Below, piece after piece: positions 28,081-40,564 of a stretch of 64,000 nt of DNA. The notes beneath the pieces are model-generated. The model was not told where the DNA came from. It saw only the letters and a list, made by a program, of their open reading frames with translations, and searched no databases. Source of the stretch: Yponomeuta sedellus (lineage: Eukaryota; Arthropoda; Insecta; Lepidoptera; Yponomeutidae). The stretch spans positions 21,392,811 through 21,456,810 of the forward strand of contig OW203727.1 in NCBI GenBank assembly GCA_934045075.1. Direction: 5' to 3'. Position numbers and translations under genes: made by a program. Every line of letters begins with the position of its first letter. The first letter of the stretch is position 1.

Positions 28081-28865
28081 AAAACACTTTTAGTTGCCCA
28101 TTTTATCCCACGCTGAGGGTGAAAATTTAATTAAATGTGTAGTCTATTCCTTCCCAAATGTATGTACATACCTACAAAGTAAAACGGGTACAAATACGGC
28201 TTCTAAGGAGTCTAAAGGCTCGATCATGTTGGCAAATACTACAGAAAACAATCCGTATTCCACACCCAAAACAATTTCGTTTGTAGATAAAATTATCTAT
28301 TGCTATGAAAAATTACATTTTGTTTATAAGCTCACATCCACACTGGGCACCGCCTGTGATGTGGGGTTGGGGGAACATTTAACCGTTTACCAAAAATACG
28401 GCGGTTTAACTAAACTATTGAAAATAAAATAAATTATTTTATAAATCATAAACATGCTTATCTAAGCTATAAACAAAAGTCTGTTTAATATTAATTAAGT
28501 AAACGAATCATAAAATAACGTACTATAGAAACTGAAAATAAGATTATGAATGTACTGGTACAAACTAAAAACATGTTTAGAGCATTGCGAACGTTTTCAA
28601 ATATTTGATGAATCAGTAATTCAAACATATGACCCGGCGTGGTAAATCAGATTTTGAAGTGTTTGGAGGATATCATAAACATCTGGTTTTTTTCTATGAA
28701 TGTACGGTAGTACATTATAAAAAAATTGGAGCCCTTACATATCACTTTATTGTACGTCTGTGCGTCTATCCCGACCATTTTTTACGATAAATACAGACAA
28801 ATCAAATTAAATACTCTGAAATCTTTGGAGCTTTAACGAGTCAAACATCTTATCGAATGAAATAT
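28081..28865. other. Non-coding flank
   Basis: The frame at 28094..28432 has no ATG at its start and no domain. Nothing else was recognised. Confidence 0.4.
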
Positions 28866-28985
28866 TTTAAAAACCTATTTAGAGCCAAAAATTTTGAGTG
28901 CCATGCCGGGACTCGAACCCGCAACCTCTGGCTAACCGCGCTAGAGGTTTTAGCCTCTAAATAGGTTTAAAAAATATTTTTTGCA
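28866..28985. repeat. Inverted SINE family A pair, short
   Basis: Left arm ACCTATTTAGAGCC...CCATGCCGGGACTCG..CGCAACCTCTGGC meets a short right arm GCTAGAGGTTTTAGCCTCTA followed by AATAGGTTT. A second, single-sided fragment is at 29119..29160. The pairing covers only the ends of the element. Confidence 0.55.
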
Positions 28986-29389
28986 TGGATTAGTGCATTA
29001 AAAAGAATATAATATAATGAATGAAATTTTATCAATTTCACGAAAAAAATATTCGTTTGAATCCCAAGCCTATCTCTCATCTGCCCTACAAAATAAGTGA
29101 ATTGGTCTTTCTGAAGTATAAAAACCTATTTAGAGGCTAAAAATTTCACCCATGCCGGTTCTGAAATTCTGTAAATTCTGAAGTATTTACTCTGTGATAT
29201 TTCTATTTTCTTAGAAAATTCAGCGCTCCACGAGAATTACACAAAGCTCGCATTCTTGACTCCGACCTTAGGTTGTTAATTTGACGATAAAAAAAGAATA
29301 AGAGAATTACGTAGCTTTTCATTGACCTTATATAGCGTAAAAAAATTCTTGAGGTATAAAAACCAGGATTGTTTCATTTCGGATATGTT

Positions 29390-29720
29390 TTATCGAAGAG
29401 ACAGATAAATAGATAGATAGATAGAGAACACTTTATTTTACATAAAAATGGAAAATACACAGATATTTTTTAAAGTCATCTCTTTCAGACAACTCTGGAT
29501 GGACTGGACTAAAATATTAGAGAAGGAAGTAAATATAGATAACTTGATATATAGAGAACACTTTATTCTAACATAAAAAGGAAATTACACAGATATTAAA
29601 TAAATCATAAATGTACAAATAAAACAGACTCCAAGACACTAGGAGCAGATCCCGTCCCAAAGCATACAAAGAAAAGAAACTGAAAAAACACATTATTTTT
29701 ATGTACAATAAATAAATAAT
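29390..29720 (-). repeat. LINE 3' tails and GATA microsatellite
   Basis: ATAGATAGATAGATAG followed by AGAACACTTTATTTTACAT looks like the reverse of a LINE tail (ACAATAAAG...TCTATCTAT). A second similar stretch begins near 29550. Confidence 0.5.
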
Positions 29721-29724
29721 AAAA

Positions 29725-29955
29725 TAAATAAAAATTCATGGACATATTACACAGATCTCGTTAGCCCAATACTAAGTACAACTAAATGCCTTGTGTTATA
29801 GGTGCTGACTAGACGATAGATTTAATACAATAAATAAATACATAGATAACATCCAAGACCCGAGACAAACTAGAAAAGTTCGTTTCCTAGTTTGACCCGG
29901 CCGGGGATCGAACCCAAGACCTTCCGTTTTACAGTCAGCGTGCTAATAAGTGTTC
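29725..29955 (-). repeat. tRNA-derived SINE, reversed
   Basis: Holds CAGATCTCGTTAGCCC, CTAGTTTGACCCGGCCGGGG and ATCGAACCCAAGACCTTCCG, a reversed T-arm/B-box of a tRNA-like head. A second copy is at 60745..60985, where the head is more complete. Confidence 0.6.
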
Positions 29956-30094
29956 TCTATCTCTATCTATCTATACATAACATAACATTTACATACAAGC
30001 ACATACATTGCTTTCGGCCCCACACTAGTATACCCTGTGTCGTGGAAACCAGAAACAACGACATCACAAACAAGTAAACATCCAAGACCTGGGG

Positions 30095-30175
30095 TTTTTT
30101 TTGTTCCCAGCCGGGATTGGAACCCGGGACCTCTTGCATGGTAGGCAGACGCCCTATCGCTACCCCATAGAGGTC
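30095..30175 (-). repeat. tRNA-like SINE head, reversed
   Basis: CCAGCCGGGATTGGAACCCGGG followed by TGGTAGGCAGACGCCCTATC reads on the - strand as a tRNA-like molecule with an intact T-arm (CCGGGTTCCAATCCCGG). Not called a functional tRNA: the T-loop has TTCCAAT and the acceptor partner is unclear. Confidence 0.45.
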
Positions 30176-31221
30176 GCGATCTATCTACTCCTGAGACTGT
30201 AACGCAAAGACGTTTTTAAGTACTAATGAATACCTCATTCGGGTCTCCATCAAACAGCAAGTAAGTGGTTCGACTGTATTAAAATTATATTTTTAAAATA
30301 TTTGCGGCATCTCAAAAACACGTACAAATTGTATACTCGTAAATAAGTACTTCAGTGGGACAAGGAAAGGTATTGATACAATTAACATACCTAATTCAGA
30401 TGTGTCAATATTAACTCTGAGCTCTTGTTGACTGAGACGTCGTAGTTTAATTCGGTTGTGGTACTTCGATTGGAATATCACTGAAGCGTAAGTGAACTAT
30501 CGATACTGTTCTAATACACCAATGAAAACGTTTATCTGTATATGTGCCCCCTCCCTATAACATTAAGCTTAAGTATTTTAATCGTCATTTCCTTTTGCAA
30601 ACCTACTTAAATCGATTTGGTTCTCTTTTATCTCTTGCGGATTCAGTCTAGTAGTTAATTCTGTAAGCTGTAAATCAACCTTTTGTACACTTTATTTTGT
30701 GCAACAACGAATTAATAATAATAACTTCCACACAATTCCCGAACTAGAGTACCCTGTGCTATGGTAATCAGACATGGAAAAACACCAAGCCTGACTATAT
30801 ATAATATCAATGTTTGTTTGTTTCTTACGCTTTATTGCACAAAAATTAAGAAACAGAAAAAACTTAAATAACAGGTAAGTGTTGATGAACAAAGGTGGAT
30901 TTATTTCAAAAGAAATTTCTTCCAGCCAGCCTAAGAAAGATTCTGAACAATAAAACAGAGAGCGGGAGATGGCAAAATGATATGTAATGCCCGTGCAAGT
31001 TTGCTTTTTGAAGCAAACTTATCTATCTTATCTAATCAGCCCATAAAAAGAGCCCACTGTTGGGCATAGGCTTCTTCTATTTTACGCCAACCCACCCAGT
31101 TCTTTGCTAATTTCGTCCAAGAAGTAAGTATATATAGTGAATAAAAGTACCGACCGACATCAAGCTTCTATGTCCCCTCTTTCTGCATCACAGGAAGGAA
31201 TAAAAATAATTACAAAAATTT
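30176..31221. other. Non-coding flank with a diverged LINE tail
   Basis: About 30680..30930 resembles a reversed LINE tail (TTTGTACACTTTATTTTGTGC; later AATTTCTTCCAGCCAGCC). No gene was found on either strand. Confidence 0.4.
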
Positions 31222-31405
31222 CGTTATCGTTATCAACCCTTGTATATCCCCACTGCTAGGGCATGGGTCTCTTCTTGCATTGCAGTAAGGTAAGGCCAAC
31301 TACACCACGGGAGCCAAGTCTAGGTTGGTGGAGGATTGTAAGACAGTGGCGCGCCTTACTGTCAGAAGTTATCAGACCGCCCATAACGCCTTTGACATGG
31401 CTTAT
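31222..31405 (+). repeat. Family C, 5' part
   Basis: CGTTATCAACCCTTGTATAT to CTTTGACATGGCTTATTT; truncated relative to the copy at 26000. Confidence 0.65.
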
Positions 31406-31885
31406 TTTATTATTTCCTCGGTAATCCAACTTATTGACACCTTTTCTGGGAAAATTTCTACTGGCTATCTATTACAGTTCTAAAGATAGAGCCCTTCAAA
31501 GGTTGAACCGACAGACAGACAGCGGAGGCAATGTAACAGGTTCTCTGTGGCATTTTTCAGTACGAAACCCAAAAAAAACAAGGCAGCTGCTAATATTACA
31601 TTAATAGATTGTCACCGTACGAGAATCCGGTAGTTAGCAGGCCCGTTGAGAATCAAAGTCCATTCCAATCTCACTAAATATATTCATGTCACAACAACAA
31701 AATAACCCGCCGCACATTTTGGCCATCCAGCTTTTCACCGTGTACCTTTTAAAAGCGCGATTCTTATCGCTCAAAGCTCTCCGCACGACGTTTTCCATTC
31801 CACTCCCGCCCTAGATTCCAGGGAAACAGCCCTCCTCAACCTTGGGGCGTAGCGTGGCCACGCGTGAGTTTAATGACTACTTCTT
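31406..31885. other. Non-coding flank
   Basis: No repeat or gene recognised with confidence. Confidence 0.35.
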
Positions 31886-31888
31886 CGC

Positions 31889-32255
31889 TTTCGTTATCAA
31901 CCTTTGTATATCCCTACTACTGGGGCACGTGTCTCTTCCTGTATCGGAGGAAGGTTAGACCATACTCCACCACGGGGGCCAAGTCCAAGTTGGTGAAAAG
32001 TTGTCAGACAGTGGCGGGCCTTACGGTCAGAAGTTATCAAGCCGCCCATAGGGCCTCTGACATAGCTTAACGACTGCCATTACATGACAGCCGGCACCAA
32101 AGACTTAACGTGCCTTGAGAAGCACGGAAGCGCTCAGAAAAGTGTCACTAGCGGTAGTCACGGGACGGTCACCCATCCTGCACCTGACCGCGCCTGTTGT
32201 TGCTAAACTCAAGTGATTGATCCAATCACTCGGTTCGCCTAGGCCACGAGCGCTT
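31889..32255 (+). repeat. Family C, full-length copy
   Basis: Same order of blocks as the copy at 26000, ending ATCACTCGGTTCGCCTAGGC and CACGAGCGC. Confidence 0.7.
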
Positions 32256-32540
32256 CATGGCTACTTAATGATAGTAAATTCGTTCCACGTTATTAATATT
32301 CTACACCTTTTACGCAGCTAAGCTTAAATAATTGTGTTATGAGCACCTACAATTATATAACATTGAATCTAAATAAATTTTAGTCAAAAAAATAATTTAC
32401 TGTAACGCATTTGGCCGTCAGCTCCACGTCTAAACGGCTGAAGCGATTTTAATAAAATTTGGTATTGAGTTAGCTGACACCCTGGATATGTGTTTACATA
32501 GGCTACGTTTTACTGTGAAAAAATATGTAAATATCTAATA

Positions 32541-33156
32541 TTTTTGAACTAAAACTTTCGTAAGCACAACACATTGTAGACTTTTAGTCCGGATTTACTT
32601 ACGGGTGTTGTTATATCGGGTGTTGAGATGGCTCGGCGGTAGCAGAACACGCGTTAACCCAGGACACAAGTCACTTTATCCGCTTCGATAAGGCACAAGT
32701 ATTGTCCAAAGACAAGTTTTATGTGCCACGAAAAATGCGCGAGGCTATTGAAATAAGTCGCCACCCGAATTTCAATAGAGACAGTAGATGGGCTCTTCCA
32801 CCGGCCTGGAAACCGGTTCTACGAAAGTGCAGTGATAGTGAATATCGAAATCGACACTGCAAGAACGAAGATATCGTGAGCTGTGTCTGTGCCATCATGC
32901 CTAGTGGCATTGACGACGGGAAAGCAGTAGGCGCTGCGGCGCAAGCCAGCGGGAATCCCCCGCAGCCAGTGTCGGCACCCGCCCCACCTATCTCGGCGCG
33001 GGCGCGCCACGCGCTTGCCCGTAGTGTGAGACAAGCAACCGACTACGCGAGCTCCATCTTTGCTCACCATGATTAAGCTCTGCGAATCGGAGCGAAACCT
33101 GGTCGGACTTTTCCGATATAACAACACCCGTAAGTAAATCCGGACTAAAAGTCTAC
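32541..33156 (+). mobile_element. Penelope-like element remnant with inverted terminal units and 12-bp TSD
   Basis: Two perfect 44-bp inverted repeats, 32576..32619 (GTAGACTTTTAGTCCGG...) and 33113..33156, bracket a fragment of a Penelope-like ORF. AAATATCTAATA flanks the insertion at 32529..32540 and 33157..33168. The outer leader GAACTAAAACTTTCGTAAGC at 32546 recurs in deletion copies at 56607..56787 and 61337..61580. Long TSDs and terminal repeats in inverted arrangement fit Penelope-like elements. Confidence 0.7.
32663..33076 (+). pseudogene. Penelope-like element, C-terminal GIY-YIG endonuclease end
   Basis: The open frame begins inside the element. EHALTQDTSHFIRFD, then FYVPRKMREAIEISRHPNFN and RDSRWALPPAWKPVL match the closing part of GIY-YIG endonucleases of Penelope-like elements: an Arg/Glu pair in RKMREAIEI and an Asn in NFNRD, with a W-P-L end. 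The reverse transcriptase and the GIY-YIG strands themselves are missing. The tail beyond about residue 70 is Ala/Pro-rich and unrelated to the domain. A 5'-truncated, non-autonomous remnant. Confidence 0.7.
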
Positions 33157-33169
33157 AAATATCTAATAA

Positions 33170-34099
33170 AAAAAATATTTTTAACATTTTTTTAAAAATA
33201 AAAAAAAAACTAAAACAACGGCATCACTGGCCTTGCCCTAAAATGGCCGTGAATAATTGCACCACCATTAAACGCAATAAGTCAAGAGTGATATAGTTGA
33301 AGTTTTGTTGGCAGGAAAAAACTAGATGCCTTGTTCCAAAGACCGAAAATTGCGATTTTGAACCCATACTTAGCCTTAGCTGCCATTCTGAATGCTTAAG
33401 TGCTTTGTTTTAAGCAGCTTGTAAACCCATCCTATGCTTCATACTCAGAAAAGATTATTCATACTATTTTTTGCGTAGATTGTGTAAGTGTATATTTATA
33501 AAAATTGTTACTAATAGATTGCTGATGAACTGCATTAGCAGTTTGGTAAATGAAGTAACTATGTATTTTTTTTCATGTTTTCTTTTGAATAAATAAATAA
33601 TTCTAGACTTAGTTCCTTTGGAAAAATATTAGTACTCACAGTTATACAGAAAAGACGTGGGTTTTGAGAAAAATGTCGGATAATTAACACCGGGTATGTG
33701 GCAGACAGATTGACAATAGATTTGATATTTACAAGAGCAATCTCATCATCATCAGCCCGGTAAACCCCACTGCTGGGTACAGGTCTCTTCATTTCCACGC
33801 CAACCAGAATGGTCTCGCGCTAGTCTCATCCACTGTTTGCCGGCTATTTTACATAGGTCATCTGACCATCTGGCTGCTGGTCTGCCCACCGGCCGTTCCC
33901 TCTCTCACCCGCCACTCTGTCACTGCCTTCGTCCCTCTGCCATCATTCCACCTGGTCAAGTGTCCCGCCCACTTCCACTTCAGAGTCGAAATCCGTTTGC
34001 CGATATCTACCAAGAGCAATCTACAATTGAGAATTATTTGTAGAATTTTCCATCTATCGATCTTAGCCTAAGCTGGTAGCTTTGGTCGTGTGACAGCAT
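33170..34099. other. Non-coding flank
   Basis: Short frames only. A low-copy repeat with CATCATCAGCCCGGTAAACC and CACTGCTGGGTACAGGTCTC begins near 33745. No gene. Confidence 0.4.
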
Positions 34100-35258
34100 A
34101 ATTACTGAAGCAGGTAGGCATTCTGTTAAAACAAGTCTGTATAGGCATTCAGTCTATACAGACTTTAGTGCTGCATTCGATAAAGTAAGTCATGGTATTC
34201 TGTTGAAAAAACTTCGCGAACAGTATGGTTTTAGCGGACCAATTCTTGCATGGTTTGAATCTTATTTGCGGAATCGCCCCCAATCAGTAGTAGTTCATGG
34301 ATATGAGTCTGACTCATATATTGCTTCTTCCGGAGTTCCTCAAGGCTCCTTGCTGGGTCCAGTCCTTTTCGTCCTTTTTGTCAACGATATAGTGTCATGC
34401 ATCCACCACAGCAGCTGCTCATTGTACGCGGATGATATGAAGATATTTAGGGAAGTCATAGATTCTTCCGACGTAGTAAAACTACAGTCTGACTTAGACA
34501 GAGTGGTGATGTGGTGTTCCATTAATCGCATGGAGATGAATGCCATTAAGTGCCAACATATAAGTTTTACTAAAAAGAAAAATTCAGTCCATTCCGAATA
34601 CTTTATCAACGGAGAGCAGGTTGTTCGGGTTAGTAGGGTTCGTGACCTGGGTGTAATTCTGGACTCGACTCTCAGTTTCGTTCCACATATCGACTGTATT
34701 ATCGGCAGAGCGGCCAAGTTACTGGGATTCATTAAACGCTCTACGAAAGATTTCAGAAATGCTGACACCAAAATTGCAATTTTTAATGCCCTAGTCCGTA
34801 GCATATTAGAATATGGAGCAGTTATCTGGAATCCTCTTTATGCCACCCACTCCACAGGCATAGAATCGATCCAGCGAGCTTTCACAAGGCATCTTGCGTT
34901 TGTGTCTCCGGGAATTAGTCATAGATCCTCATACGACGCCCGACTGAAGCACTTCAACATGTTACACCTGTGGAAGCGTAGACAGATGCATGATTTAATA
35001 TTCCTGAGCAAATTAATTAATGGCCGAGCGATTTGTGAAGATTTACTTGAACGTATCGATTTTAAGGTTCCGAGACCCAACTCCCGACTGAAACTATCAG
35101 CAATTTTCTCCTTGCCCATCTGTAAAACTAACGTAGGCTTCAATGCACCATTAAATAGGATGCTCCGAACTTACAACGAGTGCTGGAGTAAATTTAATTT
35201 GGATATTTTTCAAGACAGCCTTGGCACTTTTAAGTCTAAATTAATTTCTAATATCTAA
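34100..35258 (+). pseudogene. 5'-truncated LINE reverse transcriptase (Jockey/CR1-like)
   Basis: Copies LINE RNA into DNA in intact relatives. The frame is open from about 34100 without its own start. RT motif A is TDFSAAFDK at about 34158, then GVPQGSLLGPVLF (34335-34375) and the catalytic YADD (34423-34434). A thumb region continues with LGVILDSTLSF and a C-terminal part up to the stop at 35256. The N-terminal endonuclease and first RT blocks are missing, as usual for truncated LINE copies. From motif A on the frame is uninterrupted, so this insertion is rather young. Confidence 0.85.
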
Positions 35259-35490
35259 AAATTCTTAAAATTCTTATCTTACGTGGTAATAACATCTATA
35301 TTATCACCGTATTGTAATATTGCATTTCTAGTTGTCTGCGTATATGTAAGTCTAAAAATGCTGTGTATACCTTTAATTGGCATAATCGCTAGCCCTAAGT
35401 CACTTTTAGTATAAGCTTTATCATGTTTGCGTGCTTGCTGTTGGTGTACCTAATGAATAAAATAAAAATAAATAAAATAAAAATAAAGCC
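35259..35490 (+). repeat. LINE 3' UTR with AATAAA-type tail
   Basis: AT-rich 3' UTR after the RT stop, ending in repeated AATAAAATAAAAATAAA at about 35455..35485, which marks the 3' end of this LINE copy. Confidence 0.7.
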
Positions 35491-35834
35491 ACATTAATCA
35501 AGGAAAATTTAAGCTTTTCACGCTAGGGAGTAATCTTTGAGAAACGCTGCGCTAGAAAATGGGGCCTGAAAATAACTATTTTCTAGAACAATCGATGCCG
35601 TACAAAGCAACGCTGCCAGTATTTCTTTTGCATCAACATTTCAAGCCCTCGCTTTTAAACTTCCTCCGAGAAATTATTTAGCTTTAGTTGCGGCACTGAA
35701 TTCGGAATCCAATTTTACAGTTTTATTATTTTGGAGAGTAATCTTGAAAATGAATTTGTTTGTCGTATTATGCAATAATTTTAAATATTTTTTTATGTAG
35801 ATTATAAATGTTCCACTGTAGGGTACATGACTTC

Positions 35835-35877
35835 TCAGAGAGAGAGAGAGAGAAAGAGAGAGGGAGAGAGAGAGCAT
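35835..35877. repeat. (AG)n microsatellite
   Basis: AG repeats with a few interruptions. Confidence 0.9.
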
Positions 35878-35989
35878 GGCTTTAATTACACAGCGGCAAT
35901 TTTAAGCGCCTAGCTATTTGAACACCTCAGATACTCAGGTTTCGTAGCGATGTTTTCCTTCAATGTTAGCGACTGATATTGCTACTATA

Positions 35990-36110
35990 ACTTCACCATT
36001 GTACATAACTTAGAAAACTAAGTCATTGGTACATGCCAGCACAGGGAATCAAACTTGGGTCTCTCGTTTCCGAGTCCATTGTTCTACCAATTGGGCTATC
36101 AACAGATGTT
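35990..36110 (-). repeat. tRNA-like SINE (family E type), reversed
   Basis: AACTAAGTCATTGGTACATGCC, then GGGTCTCTCGTTTCCGAGTC and TGTTCTACCAATTGGGCTAT, a reversed D-arm/anticodon-arm of a tRNA-like head. Confidence 0.5.
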
Positions 36111-36509
36111 GTCAATATGAAATCTCAAAGCAATATTGATCGCAAATTCTTAAGAAAATAAAAAAAAAACTAAGTTGATAGGTAGGTTGAAAGTCAAATT
36201 TACTAGTTAAATTTACTATCGAACAAAAGAGAGAGGAAACGTTTACGTCACATTCGAGAAGCCTTGAGTTGAAATCCCGGCTTGTTCCCAACGACGTTGT
36301 TTTCTAAATCACGTAAATTTTCGGTTTTAAGTAGTAACAACACTCGCAAACTCTGAGAGGAAAGGTCGTGAGGAAATCTAAGTGATTGATGTGTTCACAT
36401 AATTCAGCGCTTGATTCCCAATTTCCATTGAGCATAAGTTGAAAATAAGCCTTTTTAAAGAAGGTCTTTACTCTGTGGGACGTATAAACACTTACAAAGT
36501 TTGATATCG

Positions 36510-36960
36510 AAGCATCTCTTCGATATCAACTCTTTGTATGTCTCCACTGCTGGAGCACGGGTCTCTTCCAACATCGCAGGAAGGTTAGACCATACTCCAC
36601 CACGAGGGGAAAGTTCGGGTTGATGGAAGATGAATGCTGTAATAAGTTATTATAGTAAAAAATAGAGAATTATCAAACACACAGGAAAATGAACCAAATA
36701 ACGAGGTCGTTCCACCCTAAAAACGTTCCCTAAGAACGAAGAAGGATCACTCAAATATTTGGGGGACATTCACTGCTAGAGCACAGGACTCTTTCTGCTA
36801 CGAAGTAAAGTTAGGCCATACTCCACCACGGAGGCTAAGTGCAACGAGTTATAAAAAAATAGAGAATTTTCAACCACATACGAAAAGAAACAAAATAACG
36901 AGGCCGTTCCACCCTAAAAACGTTCCCTAAGAACGAAGAAGGACCACTCAAGTATTAATT
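36510..36960. repeat. Partial family C copy plus local duplication
   Basis: 36510..36635 is the 5' part of family C. Then ATAACGAGGTCGTTCCACCC...GAACGAAGAAGGATCACTC (about 36695..36755) recurs at about 36895..36955 with a family C-like piece between, so the block was duplicated. Confidence 0.55.
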
Positions 36961-37467
36961 AAAGCGTTATACGCAACTGCTTGTAAATAAACTCCAGCTA
37001 ATCTGCTTAAGAAATTAACCCCAACATAAGCGCCGCTGAGGGGAAAACTCCTTAGGTACCTACTTTATTCGTGGAACAAACTTCCTTATTGAATCTTGAT
37101 GCTCGGATCACTAAAGCGTGTAGGTATGGTTTCGTGTTGCTGGGAATGTCGGAAACTGAGGTTAACAAAACTGATTATAACAAAAAATTCGCTAAATTAA
37201 GGGGTTTCTAGCGCCAACGATAGATTTTTTTTAGTTTCATGACTCTGGTTATTTTAGCATCGATCGGTAGCCTTTATAGGTCTACATTTCCCGATGGGTC
37301 TACGGTATGTGGGTATCCCATTTTCTATTTATAAGTAATTTGAATTATTTTTTATCAATTTTTATTTATAGGTTTATTAGGTTATTGATACATAAAAACA
37401 CTTTGTTGCACAGCCAAAAAATTACAACTATGATTTCTTTCTTTTTTCTTTGGTTATTATGGCATTT
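36961..37467. other. Non-coding flank
   Basis: Nothing recognised. Confidence 0.35.
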
Positions 37468-37728
37468 TGAAGCGCTCGTGGCCTAGTCGAATAGAGTGAT
37501 TGGAATCAAGTTCAAGTCGTGAAAAGAAGTAACGGAAGTCGTTAAGCCATGTCAGAAGCCTTACAGGCGGCTTGATAACTTCTGACATTAAGGCCCGCCA
37601 CTGTCTTACAATCCTCTACCAACCCGCACTTGGCCCAGGTATGGTGGAGTATGGCCTAACCTTCCTGCGATGTCAGAAGACACCCAAGCTCCAGCAGTGG
37701 CAACATACAAAGGTTGATATCGATTATG
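37468..37728 (-). repeat. Family C, reversed copy
   Basis: GCGCTCGTGGCCTAGTCGAA through CCACTGTCTTACAATCCTC to CCAGCAGTGGCAACATACAA; a central part is missing. Confidence 0.65.
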
Positions 37729-38999
37729 ACTTTTAATGGCTTAAAAAAATATTTACTTGATATGTTATTTGATGTCCCAAATAGCACATAAAGTAAACGC
37801 AATGATATGCTATGGCTTCGGGAGTGAAAGAACTATATGGATAGCCACCTTAACTGGGCGTTCCACATAAGTATTGGAATTTCACAAATTCCCGGCAACG
37901 CATGTACTCGGTTTACGTGAATTTTATATGCTCGTTTTGTATTGGAATATTTATTGCTGCGTAACTTTTGCTTTATTTTCGCACGAAACAAGAAGTGACT
38001 GAATAATTCAGCGAAACATAAAATGTGTCTCGATTTTGGAATTTATTTCGATGTGCGTGTGATATGTCGCTCTTTAAAGAACTGAAGTACATTAAATTTG
38101 ATGATTTTAAGCATAATGTTTTTATTATATTATTCTGTTGAATACTGAAACAGTTTTTGCTTGTTCCCGATTGCGGTACAGTCCAAAAGGCAGGTAATAA
38201 CTTTGGCTTATATGATGTAAATTTATCATTGATTAATACACAATCAAACCTTAATCATTGTAATTATTCTCAGTAATAATGTACTCATTCAGCATTGTTC
38301 TAACAAAAAAAAACAAATTTATACAATAATAATTCTCGATGTATCTTGCTAGAAGTTCACCTCATAGTTACTAAATGACACGCTGTGCGCTACTTAACGA
38401 CTATGTGAGATTTAATCTTCTACTCTTTATTTAATAGCGTTGCTATTGGTAAAATAATAAGAATAAAAAACAACTTACAATAAAATATCAAAGAAACCCG
38501 ACGATTCTTGTATTACGCGCACCAAAACCTTAGAAATTCCGATCGTCTAAATGTTAAATTAGTATAGAATTTGACGCTTACATGATTAGAATCGCTTAAG
38601 ATTTTGTGCACATTATTGAGCCTTTGAGTTCTGCAAAATGGACATCGACGTCACGGCAGACCAAGGCAAAGATAGATAGATGGTTTATTTGGTACCATAA
38701 AAAATAAAACGTATCATCTAAACATTTAAAAACTAGAGATTGGCACCAAAAAGACCTCCGCTCAGCTTTATGCCGTGGCCGATAGCGACCACGACGCTAG
38801 TTTTCAGCAGATATAACAAAAGAAAATAAAACAAGACAAAATTTAGCCAAAGAGACCGGCATTGCTGTATCACAACAATTATTATAACAATACTTAAACA
38901 CCGATTTTTAAAGTACAATACTTAAAATCCGATACACAAAAGGAAACAACGCATGCCAAGCCAGCACTCGGCAAAAGCTGCTTTGCCATATTAGCCCGA
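37729..38999. other. Non-coding flank
   Basis: No gene and no clear member of the repeat families on either strand. Confidence 0.35.
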
Positions 39000-39520
39000 A
39001 ACATACTCTCAGGCTCACCAATAAATTCAGCCAAATTTTACAAAAATCGAGTAACGAGATGGCGCGACGTGCCGGGATGGTGCAAGGTTGCTGGATATAG
39101 TGAGAAATGGAAAAAAGACGAGAAGGTCTTTGCTAAGCAGTGAGACACATAAGAGGGTATTAAAATAAATAAGGGCCTTGAGAAGTATGTGCAGTGTTTG
39201 AATGAAAGGATACGCAATAGTCTTAATAGAGAACGTTGTGGACTGAAAGATGATGTAGTGACTACAATTGAGAAAGGAACGTTCCGTTGGTTTGGACATG
39301 TGGAGATGATGAAGGAAGAAAGATTGACGAAACAAATATAATATATTGCGAATGTGGGTAGAAAGACCGGTAAGGGATGTCCCAGGCGGACATACTTCGA
39401 CCAAATAGGCGATGTATTAAAATAGGGAAAGATGCAACGACTAATGAACGTGGACAAAGCGAAGATGATGTCTTTGCCGACCCTTATGGGATACAGGCGT
39501 GAGGTCATGTTATGTTATTT
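39000..39520 (+). pseudogene. RTE-like LINE, C-terminal fragment
   Basis: Decayed frame with GTFRWFGHVEMMKEERL at about 39270..39320 and PRRTYFDQIGDVLK at about 39380..39420, the typical 'RWFGHV...RPR..W.D' end of RTE-type LINE proteins. At least two stops interrupt it. Related pieces are at 52435..52580 and 63070..63320. Confidence 0.65.
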
Positions 39521-40089
39521 AAATAAAATGAGCCTTTGAGCATGTACCATTAAGAAAGAAGACCTCAAACGGACACATTGTGAAATACTTAGACGTAATA
39601 TAGTTTTTGAATTAATTTTGTTTCTAAATCCGTCTATCCCGGGATCATGAAGAGTATATAACTAATCTATAAAGTCAGTAGATACTTTTTTTTTAAATTA
39701 ATTTAAGGCAACTTGTTATACATACTCATAATTAATTTTGTTATTGGACATAATTTGTTTCTGTGTGATTTGTCATAATAATAATATTTGCATTTGCATA
39801 ATATAACTTTATTATGACTCTCTAAGCCTGAAATGAAAAGCTATTATCTTTGATCACCGCTGTTTGAAAGAAAACAGCAGTGTTATTCTACTTTCGTATT
39901 ACCAGCAACTTCAAACTGAAGCTATTGTGACAAGGGACCACTGTCGGAGTCAATTCAAACAACGAACAATCGGTTTTGCTTCGAGACTGTTTACCTATTT
40001 ATGTCAAGTATTTACGTTAAGTGTACTCATTACGAAGAGTAGAACACACTAACATAACATGATTACTTTACGTACAATGGCCTAAATAG
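39521..40089. other. Non-coding flank
   Basis: Nothing recognised. Confidence 0.35.
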
Positions 40090-40462
40090 AAGAAGCGCTT
40101 GTGCCCAGGCAAACCGAGTGATTTTAATCAATCACTTGGTTAAGCAATAACAGGCGCAGTCAGGTACAGGATGGGTGAGCGTCCCGTTACTACCGCTAGT
40201 GGCATTTTTCCGAGCGCTTCCGTGCTTCGGAAGGCCCGCTAAGCCGTTGGTGCCGGCTGTCATATAATGGAAGTCGTTAAGCCATGTCAAAGGCCTTATG
40301 GACGGCTTGATAACTTCTAACAGTAAGGATCGCCACTGTCTTACAATCCTCCACCAACCCGGACTTGGACCCCGTGGTGGAGTGAAGGCCTAGCCTTCCT
40401 GCGATGCAGGAAGCGACCCGTGCCCCAGCAGTGGGGACATACAAAGGTTGATAACGATGCCT
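40090..40462 (-). repeat. Family C, reversed copy
   Basis: Runs from GCGCTTGTGCCCAGGCAAAC to GTGGGGACATACAAAGGTTG. It faces the + strand copy that starts about 100 bp later. Confidence 0.7.
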
Positions 40463-40564
40463 AAGTATGATTTTAAGTGCGGAAATCTCGAATTACTTAA
40501 ACAACCTGGAAAGTGCGTATCAAACTCGCAGTATAGGGTTCCCTAGAAAGAGGGGGTTTCCAAT

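Noticed and set aside
28094..28432. 112-codon frame on the + strand
   Set aside because: Begins without ATG, lacks any recognisable domain and sits directly after a tandem array.
33061..33156. Hammerhead-ribozyme-like piece (GAGCGAAACCTGGTC) in the Penelope terminal unit
   Set aside because: GAAAC and a GGTC cleavage-like end with a GCTC/GAGC stem are present, but the essential CUGANGA core is not (ATGATTA instead) and no stem I partner was found. Penelope elements can carry hammerheads, so this may be a decayed one.
32819..33187. Open - strand frames over the Penelope fragment
   Set aside because: They are antisense shadows of the GC-rich Penelope coding end.
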